DNA of 59,893 nucleotides, from the NCBI RefSeq assembly GCF_004000785.1, contig NZ_BILX01000039.1, positions 1 to 59,893 of the forward strand. Direction: 5' to 3'. The notes beneath the pieces were generated by a model that saw only the letters and a list, made by a program, of their open reading frames with translations, did no database searches and was not told the DNA's origin. Made by a program: the position numbers and the translations under genes. This document shows positions 55,170 through 59,893 of this stretch, piece by piece (within the stretch, counting starts at the first letter, position 1; each line of letters starts with the position of its first letter). Origin of the DNA: Paenibacillus ehimensis NBRC 15659 (GTDB lineage Bacteria; Bacillota; Bacilli; Paenibacillales; NBRC-103111).

Positions 55170-56276
55170 GTGATAACCAAAGAACAATTGCTGGCTTCTG
55201 TAAGCCCGCTGAAGGACCTGGAATTCGGCCTAAGCTTGGCCGATTTGAATTTTATTCGCGATATCATGATCAAAGAGCAACATGTTTCGGCTACCGTACT
55301 GCTGTCCAGTGCTAGCGAATCGTACAAGCAGCAGCTGCAGGATCAGGTTATCGAGGCGTTCAAACAAGCGGGCGCCGCGGACGTTCACCTGCGCTTTCGG
55401 CTGCTGTCCGAATTCGAGCGCAACGAAGCCGCGCGTAAGGCCCAAGAATCGGCTTCTGCTCGTGAAAACGCGGAACAGCCTTCCGTCCCTTCCGTCAACG
55501 TGCTTGACCCGCAATCGGGCGTCCGCTTCATTGCTATTGCGAGTGGAAAGGGCGGTGTCGGGAAATCGACGGTCACGGTCAACTTGGCTGTAGCATTAGC
55601 GCGATTAGGGAAGAAAGTCGGCTTGGTTGATGCCGACATTTACGGATTCAGCGTTCCTGATATGATGGGAATCGAGGAAAGGCCGCAGCTCGTGAACAAC
55701 CGCATCATTCCGGTTGAGCGGTTCGGCGTGAAAGTGATTTCCATGGGCTTTTTTGTCGAAGAAAATACGCCGGTCATTTGGCGCGGCCCGATGTTGGGCA
55801 AAATGCTCCGCAACTTCTTTAACGAAGTCGAGTGGGGGGAGCTGGACTATATTTTGCTGGACCTGCCCCCGGGAACGGGAGATGTAGCCCTCGACGTTCA
55901 TCAGATGATTCCTCATAGCAAAGAAATTATCGTTACCACGCCTCATGCTACAGCCGCTTTTGTCGCAGCCCGGGCCGGAGCGATGGCCATTCATACGGAG
56001 CATGAAATCATCGGCGTCGTTGAAAATATGTCGTATTATGCCTGTGGCAAATGCGGCAATAAAGAATATGTTTTCGGCCGGGGAGGCGGCGGCAAGCTGG
56101 CTGAGGAACTGCATACGAAGCTGCTTGCGCAAATTCCACTGGGCGTCCCGGACAACCATGTGGCCGAGCCGGATTATTCTCCGTCGGTTTACAAAGCCGA
56201 CACCGAAACGGGGCTCATTTACCGCGATATGGCGGAGCAAGTGATTCAACAGCTAGAGGAAAAAGGATCAGCCTGA
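55170..56276 (+). CDS. salA: Mrp/NBP35-family ATPase (SalA/ApbC-like)
   Basis: P-loop ATPase of the Fe-S carrier family; the B. subtilis homologue at this site, SalA, represses scoC. An N-terminal DUF59/MIP18-like domain (about 1-85) leads through a polar linker to the deviant Walker A GKGGVGKST at 126-134, followed by VDADIYG, PPGTGD and a CxxC pair at Cys292 and Cys295 that can hold a shared Fe-S cluster. GTG 55170 follows CGAGGTGA and gives 368 residues; TTG 55149 is less likely. Confidence 0.9.
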   Translation: MITKEQLLASVSPLKDLEFGLSLADLNFIRDIMIKEQHVSATVLLSSASESYKQQLQDQVIEAFKQAGAADVHLRFRLLSEFERNEAARKAQESASARENAEQPSVPSVNVLDPQSGVRFIAIASGKGGVGKSTVTVNLAVALARLGKKVGLVDADIYGFSVPDMMGIEERPQLVNNRIIPVERFGVKVISMGFFVEENTPVIWRGPMLGKMLRNFFNEVEWGELDYILLDLPPGTGDVALDVHQMIPHSKEIIVTTPHATAAFVAARAGAMAIHTEHEIIGVVENMSYYACGKCGNKEYVFGRGGGGKLAEELHTKLLAQIPLGVPDNHVAEPDYSPSVYKADTETGLIYRDMAEQVIQQLEEKGSA

Positions 56277-56295
56277 CGCGGCCGATCCTTTTTTC
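56261..56295. terminator. Bidirectional terminator between mrp/salA and gerD
   Basis: AAAAGGATC (56261-56269) and GATCCTTTT (56284-56292) form a stem with T residues after the + strand arm and A residues before it. The salA stop lies in the loop. It can serve both converging genes. Confidence 0.8.
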
Positions 56296-56311
56296 TTACT
56301 TAAATGTAATG

Positions 56312-57001
56312 TTATCCTCCTCCACCGCCACCGCCTTGCTTAGATCCTCCACCTTGCTGATTGCCTTGGCCACCACCCTGTTTTTGCTGGCCTTTCCCTT
56401 CGCCGCCTTTACCTTGTTGTCCTTGCTGCTTAGGCATCGACTCTTCCTGCAGCACCTTCTTCATCAACTCCATCATTTCCAAGCGGAAAATGGGACTTTG
56501 GAGGGATTCCTGTATGACAGCTTTCGTTTGAGTGCGGTAGGCGTTTCCTTTCATTGTATCCAGCAGCATCATCTCAAAATCCGGGCTTTTCATCGCATCC
56601 ATCATTGCTTTTTGATATTCCGGGTCCTTTAAAAGATCTTTTTGCAGCTGCTTGGTATCTTTTTGAATGGCTTTCGCGAAATCACCGGCAAATTTCGGGT
56701 CGCTAATCATTTTTTGCAGAAACTGGTTGTTTTCCGTATCGGCAAGCACATCCTTTACTGCGAGCTGCAGTTGCTGCGTATCGCCGGCGGATAATATTTG
56801 GAGCTTGCTGTTCTCGCGTATGGTAGCCTGTTGGATAGCTTTCCGGCCGTCTTCGGTCTTCAAAATATCGAGGACCATCGACTTGGTGTCTTTGTAAGTA
56901 TTCCCGCCACCGGCAGATGAGGCTTGCGTATCGGAACCGCAGGCGGTTAAGAAGCCGACGATTAGGACGGCGTTTAAAAAACGAATCCATCGCGCTATCA
57001 T
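56312..57001 (-). CDS. gerD: Spore germination lipoprotein GerD
   Basis: Lipoprotein of the inner spore membrane that clusters germinant receptors. A signal peptide with lipobox LTAC makes Cys21 the lipid-modified residue. The middle (about 35-185) is helical with GerD-type text such as LQKMISDPKFAGDFAKAI. From about residue 190 on the protein is almost only Gly, Gln and Lys. ATG 57001 follows AAAGGAGCC on the minus strand. It has 229 residues and the same orientation relative to neighbours as in relatives. Confidence 0.93.
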   Translation of the reverse strand: MIARWIRFLNAVLIVGFLTACGSDTQASSAGGGNTYKDTKSMVLDILKTEDGRKAIQQATIRENSKLQILSAGDTQQLQLAVKDVLADTENNQFLQKMISDPKFAGDFAKAIQKDTKQLQKDLLKDPEYQKAMMDAMKSPDFEMMLLDTMKGNAYRTQTKAVIQESLQSPIFRLEMMELMKKVLQEESMPKQQGQQGKGGEGKGQQKQGGGQGNQQGGGSKQGGGGGGG

Positions 57002-57031
57002 CAGTTCGGGCTCCTTTCATTGTTTTGCCGT

Positions 57032-57061
57032 TAGTATTTGTTGCGTCCCCGGGGATTAACA
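57032..57061 (-). promoter_or_regulatory. Possible sigma-G promoter of gerD
   Basis: On the minus strand TGTTAA (-35) and AATACTA (-10) are 17 bp apart, close to sigma-G consensus. B. subtilis gerD is forespore-specific, which supports the reading. Confidence 0.35.
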
Positions 57062-57091
57062 CAATTGTTGTTAGCTTTTTATTGTGAAGGT

Positions 57092-57100
57092 TGGTACAAT
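57092..57100 (+). promoter_or_regulatory. Possible extended -10 promoter of kbaA
   Basis: TGGTACAAT (57092-57100) has an extended -10; the best -35 is TTAGCT 18 bp upstream. It lies 37 nt before kbaA. Confidence 0.35.
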
Positions 57101-57136
57101 TAACTGTTGAAATGACTTATTGGGGGTATAGCGGTC

Positions 57137-57733
57137 GTGACGTTGAGAAAATGGTTTTATTTATTTTGGACCACGCTGCTGATCGGTGCGGTGACGGCCG
57201 TTATTGCCGGGCTTGTACTACAATTGACGGATCAACAGGTTGAGCTCGGCGGAAAACAAATCGGCTTTAGCATGATCACGATGATCCTTGGCGGTGCCAC
57301 CATCAGTGTGTTGAGCCAGATGGGCTTTTTCGCTTATTTGATTGTCCGGTATATCGTGGGGGGCATTATTCGAAAATGGGCTTGGGATATCGTCCAAGTG
57401 ATCATTATTGTGATTGTGTTGTTCGATCTGATCTACTTGCGCTATGTTAGCAGCGGGCAGCAGATGAGCTGGGGAGTATATATGATTCTTCCGCTATCGC
57501 TAATTATTGTGTCGATCGGCGTAGCTTGGTGGAAAGTAAAAATGACGAATCGGAGCGCCGTCATTCCGACATTGTTTTTTATGATCGCGGTCACGGCGAT
57601 CGAGGCCATTCCTTCCCTGCGGCTCGACAACGCGGCTTCTACAATCTTTATGATGGTTCCGCTGTACTTGTGCAATGCTTGGCAAATTTTGATTCTCAGC
57701 AGAGTGCTGAACACAAATAAAGAGCCGATGTAA
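57137..57733 (+). CDS. kbaA: KinB-signalling pathway activation protein KbaA
   Basis: Membrane protein that in B. subtilis supports KinB signalling into the sporulation phosphorelay. The 198 residues form about six hydrophobic segments (roughly 9-29, 43-63, 65-80, 84-104, 113-131, 139-157) with few soluble loops. No catalytic motif is visible. GTG 57137 follows TGGGGGT. Identity rests on membrane pattern and its place between gerD and pdaB, which matches Bacillus. Confidence 0.88.
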   Translation: MTLRKWFYLFWTTLLIGAVTAVIAGLVLQLTDQQVELGGKQIGFSMITMILGGATISVLSQMGFFAYLIVRYIVGGIIRKWAWDIVQVIIIVIVLFDLIYLRYVSSGQQMSWGVYMILPLSLIIVSIGVAWWKVKMTNRSAVIPTLFFMIAVTAIEAIPSLRLDNAASTIFMMVPLYLCNAWQILILSRVLNTNKEPM

Positions 57734-57752
57734 CGGCTCTTGCTGTTTTTTC
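57720..57752. terminator. Terminator between kbaA and pdaB
   Basis: AAGAGCCG and CGGCTCTT form an 8-bp stem around the kbaA stop, followed by GCTGTTTTTT. It ends kbaA and may also help the converging pdaB. Confidence 0.75.
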
Positions 57753-57769
57753 GTATAAGAAGCGGGGGC

Positions 57770-58555
57770 TTAATGTACAGGCTTCATGGTCTGATCTTCG
57801 ACAGGCGGTTGATTGCTGACCTTCGTTTGCTTCATCAATTGGCTGACCGTCACGAACTCATAACCTTTTTCGCGTAATTTGTCGATAATAACGGGGAGCG
57901 CTTCGTGCGTTTGCTTGACGGAATCACTGGCGTGAAATAAAACGATATCGCCGGGATGCGCTTTAGATACGACGCGGTTGATGATCGTGTCGACTCCCTT
58001 ATTCATCCAATCCTGCGAATCCGTATCCCATTGAATAACCGTATAGCGGAGCTCGTTAGCGATCCGCAGCACGCGCTTGTCAAAATCGCCGTTAGGAAGC
58101 CGCAGCAGGTTCGGACTTGTGCCGGTTACTTCCTGAATGATTTGGTGCGCCGTCTTGATTTGGGCGCGAATTTCTTCATCGTTTAAGCTGCTGTAATTCA
58201 CGTGCTTATGTCCGTGACTGCCGATTTCCCATCCGCCTTTGACGATTTTGCTCACGATTTCGGGATGGCTTTTGGTCCAGGGGGAAGATAAGAAGAACGT
58301 TGCGTTTCGGATGCCCTTGTTTTCCAGGATTTGAAGGATCGGCTCGGTACGCGTATCCCCCCAGCTGATATCGAAGGTAAGGGCGATAAGCTTTCTTTCC
58401 GTGGGAATGCTGTAGACCGCGGCGGGTTCGTATTGGGAGAACACAGAAACATTTTCCCTTTCCGAATAAATGATGCCGATGGCGAACAGGACAGCAACGG
58501 TAATAATTAGCGCTTGTTTAAGCTTTTTGCCGTTCATGACATAAAAGTAATTCAC
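57770..58555 (-). CDS. pdaB: Polysaccharide deacetylase family sporulation protein PdaB
   Basis: Needed to keep the spore cortex after synthesis in B. subtilis. An N-terminal membrane anchor (about 12-30) precedes the NodB domain: TFDISWGD near 60-67 (Asp62; the second acidic position of the usual TFDDG is Ile, as in PdaB proteins), and SHGHKH with His114 and His118. Later motifs are LLRLPNGDFD and GDIVLFHAS. GTG at 58555 has AAAGGAGGC on the minus strand 8 nt before. It has 261 residues. Confidence 0.94.
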   Translation of the reverse strand: MNYFYVMNGKKLKQALIITVAVLFAIGIIYSERENVSVFSQYEPAAVYSIPTERKLIALTFDISWGDTRTEPILQILENKGIRNATFFLSSPWTKSHPEIVSKIVKGGWEIGSHGHKHVNYSSLNDEEIRAQIKTAHQIIQEVTGTSPNLLRLPNGDFDKRVLRIANELRYTVIQWDTDSQDWMNKGVDTIINRVVSKAHPGDIVLFHASDSVKQTHEALPVIIDKLREKGYEFVTVSQLMKQTKVSNQPPVEDQTMKPVH

Positions 58556-58605
58556 TGGTTAGGCCTCCTTTGCCTATCTCGTCCGGAAAGGCTTGTATTA
58601 GTAGA

Positions 58606-58633
58606 TGTGTATGCTCGTACCCTTATCTTATGC
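58606..58633 (-). promoter_or_regulatory. Possible sigma-E/sigma-G promoter of pdaB
   Basis: On the minus strand GCATAAG (58627-58633) and CATACACA (58606-58613) are 13 bp apart, resembling the sigma-E pattern (CATATT-like -35, CATACAAT-like -10). pdaB is a sporulation gene in relatives. Confidence 0.35.
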
Positions 58634-58651
58634 TTAAAAGGAGGGACTCTC

Positions 58652-59263
58652 TTGAATTGGAAAAATGCCTTTGCGCAAATGAAGCTGATGAAACATTACT
58701 TTATTGCATCCACCTTAGTATTTGTCGCGGGTATTGTGATGGGCGCTCTGTATTCAAGCCAATTTCATGCGTTCATCAACGGGCAGCTCGAAGCGTTAAA
58801 ACAAATCTCCGATTCTATTGCAAGCAAGCCGAATCAGCAATGGTCTTTATTTTGGCTCATCTTTTGGAATAATGCTTCCAAATCGTTATTGATTATTGCC
58901 TTGGGATTGTTTTTCGGGGTATTCCCGCTGTTTTTTCTTCTTGCCAACGGCTTGCTGCTAGGCTATGTATGTATGGTGTCAGCTCAAAAGCAATCCTGGT
59001 TGTATGTAGTCAAAACGATTCTTCCCCACGGTATCCTGGAGATTCCGGCAATTATCGTGGCCTGCGCCTTCGGGCTGCGACTGGGTATAATGGTTCTGAA
59101 GATGCTGCTTTCCGCACTTAGCCCGACCCGTTCCGTCAAGACGAGAGAACAGTTTCTTCTGTTTATCAAAGCGCTGCTACCCGTCAGTGTGATGCTCGTA
59201 GCGGTTCTGTTCATCGCCGCGTTAATCGAAAGCACGTTAACCTTATGGTTAGCCCGCGGATAA
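58652..59263 (+). CDS. Stage II sporulation protein M (SpoIIM/DUF95) family protein
   Basis: SpoIIM belongs to the engulfment complex SpoIIDMP. This protein of 203 residues has five or six hydrophobic segments and the family block ILPHGILEIPAIIVACAFGLRLG (shortened: PHGILEIPAIIVA). TTG 58652 lies behind AAAAGGAGGG and starts MNWKNAFAQMKLMKHYF; an open frame to 58514 overlaps divergent pdaB and is rejected. B. subtilis spoIIM is elsewhere, so orthology to true SpoIIM is uncertain. Confidence 0.8.
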   Translation: MNWKNAFAQMKLMKHYFIASTLVFVAGIVMGALYSSQFHAFINGQLEALKQISDSIASKPNQQWSLFWLIFWNNASKSLLIIALGLFFGVFPLFFLLANGLLLGYVCMVSAQKQSWLYVVKTILPHGILEIPAIIVACAFGLRLGIMVLKMLLSALSPTRSVKTREQFLLFIKALLPVSVMLVAVLFIAALIESTLTLWLARG

Positions 59264-59385
59264 AAATAAATGAAACGTCAACTCATAAAAATGCCAAAAA
59301 CTGTGCATAACAGTAAAACACAAGACGGTTTTGGCGATGTAAAGAGGTATGCAGACAAGCGCCGCCCGTTCTTGGGTTTAGATTC

Positions 59386-59413
59386 GATGCGCTAACGCTG
59401 CATATCTTTTTTT
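59386..59413 (+). terminator. Terminator-like hairpin after the SpoIIM-family gene
   Basis: ATGCGC and GC-T-GCAT form a stem with one bulged T, followed by ATCTTTTTTT. The 122 nt before it also hold a GCCAAAA/TTTTGGC pair (about 59293-59335) without a T run. Confidence 0.5.
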
Positions 59414-59453
59414 GCATTGACGCACTTCATTTTGGAAAGGGGCTTACATCGGC

Positions 59454-59672
59454 ATGCTTGGCTTTTTGTTTAACGAACGGGAATGCAGAGAACTGGACTA
59501 CGTCCTGCGCAAGGAGCTGGATGAAATGCTTTTCGACTTGAATGACAAGAGAATCGATGCGGACATCAAAACGGCAATCGAATCGCGGTACAAAGTCATT
59601 TTCCGCATGTACGCCCGCTTAGCCTCGCCAAAAGAAATTTCGAAATACGCAAGGAACCGGATGTACCATTAA
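59454..59672 (+). CDS. Small conserved-looking protein of unknown function
   Basis: A 72-residue charged, helical protein with no membrane segment, signal peptide or cysteine pair; its single cysteine is in NERECREL near the N-terminus. The composition is rich in Glu, Asp, Arg and Lys and ends RNRMYH. ATG 59454 has AAAGGGG about 12 nt upstream. It stands alone between a terminator and probable rRNA promoters. Codon use resembles the neighbours. I do not recognise a family. Confidence 0.7.
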   Translation: MLGFLFNERECRELDYVLRKELDEMLFDLNDKRIDADIKTAIESRYKVIFRMYARLASPKEISKYARNRMYH

Positions 59673-59691
59673 AAACAAATCAAAAAATCGC

Positions 59692-59719
59692 TTGACTTTC
59701 GGTGTGTTCTTATGATACT
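59692..59719 (+). promoter_or_regulatory. Upstream promoter of a probable rRNA operon (P1)
   Basis: TTGACT (59692-59697), 16 bp, GATACT (59714-59719), in AT-rich DNA after the small gene. B. subtilis, as remembered, has an rRNA operon directly after pdaB. Confidence 0.5.
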
Positions 59720-59787
59720 TTATTACTCGTTCTCCTTTTGCAAGCAAGCAGCTTCACCTCTGGAAACAAAAAGAAATAAAAAAAAGC

Positions 59788-59817
59788 TTGCTTTCCGATA
59801 GGTGAATATGATATATT
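59788..59817 (+). promoter_or_regulatory. Downstream promoter of a probable rRNA operon (P2)
   Basis: TTGCTT (59788-59793), 18 bp, TATATT (59812-59817), preceded by an A-rich tract like an UP element. The segment GATATATTATAAAAGTCGCC resembles Paenibacillus rRNA promoters from memory. A GTCGCC/GGTGAC hairpin follows at 59823-59843. The 16S gene itself is not in the window. Confidence 0.55.
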
Positions 59818-59852
59818 ATAAAAGTCGCCGCTAAACGAGGTGACAACAAGAA

Positions 59853-59887
59853 ACAAAGGCTGAGAAGCATAGCGACACAGCTTTTGT
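59853..59887 (+). other. Hairpin in the last leader
   Basis: AACAAAGGCTG and CAGCTTTTGTT pair over 11 bp (one G-U) with a 14-nt loop. It lies in the transcribed leader of the presumed rRNA operon and is cut off by the window end, so its role is open. Confidence 0.4.
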
Positions 59888-59893
59888 TGAAGG

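Overview
The window is a near-continuous core-genome segment of an endospore-forming Firmicute. Gene content, order, start-codon use (many GTG/TTG starts behind strong AGGAGG sites) and protein sequences point to Paenibacillus or a close relative in the Paenibacillaceae. That assignment is inferred from the sequence and from remembered Bacillus subtilis gene order, not from a database search. No phage, insertion sequence, CRISPR array or toxin system was seen, and almost every gene lies on the + strand.

Layout. (1) 1-4963: the CtsR-controlled operon ctsR-mcsA-mcsB-clpC, with promoter, operator and terminator visible. (2) 5190-11175: radA, disA, pssA, the PIN/TRAM membrane protein yacL, ispD and ispF. 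(3) 11248-17737: gltX, a cysteine T-box leader, cysE-cysS-mrnC-rlmB-rae1, and sigH, which has its own promoter and terminator. (4) 17911-22187: rpmG-secE-nusG-rplK-rplA, an L10-type leader, rplJ-rplL, and a 16S methyltransferase-like gene. (5) 22437-34867: rpoB-rpoC, then a new promoter for the L7Ae-like gene-rpsL-rpsG-fusA-tuf. (6) 34889-50359: the S10/spc/alpha ribosomal cluster with secY, adk, map, a KOW protein, infA, rpmJ and rpoA, ending at rplQ. (7) 50401-52231: truA and rplM-rpsI. (8) 52293-54355: sulfate assimilation genes cysH-sat. (9) 54357-59263: sporulation and germination genes cwlD, mrp/salA, gerD (-), kbaA, pdaB (-) and a SpoIIM-family gene. (10) 59454-59893: a small unknown gene and tandem promoters that probably drive an rRNA operon just outside the window.

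The genes join proteolysis and stress control, isoprenoid and phospholipid synthesis, c-di-AMP signalling, cysteine supply, the translation and transcription machinery, and entry into and exit from sporulation. Compared with remembered B. subtilis order, pssA sits between disA and yacL, cysH-sat sits between rpsI and cwlD, and the ecfA1-ecfA2-ecfT genes are missing between rplQ and truA.

The most interesting non-textbook signal is a dispersed RNA-like repeat. Each unit is a short GCTTACGAAG-type leader followed by a 7-8 bp hairpin. Copies occur singly or in tandem before rplJ, rplX, rpsZ and rpmJ. At all four loci the last hairpin ends 0-2 nt before the Shine-Dalgarno sequence, and the stems differ by compensatory changes. 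Other unexplained structures are two palindromes of over 100 bp (before disA and before rpoB), an exactly repeated 25-nt terminator with a relative before rpoB, a strong secY-adk hairpin, and a sat terminator that overlaps the cwlD ribosome-binding site.
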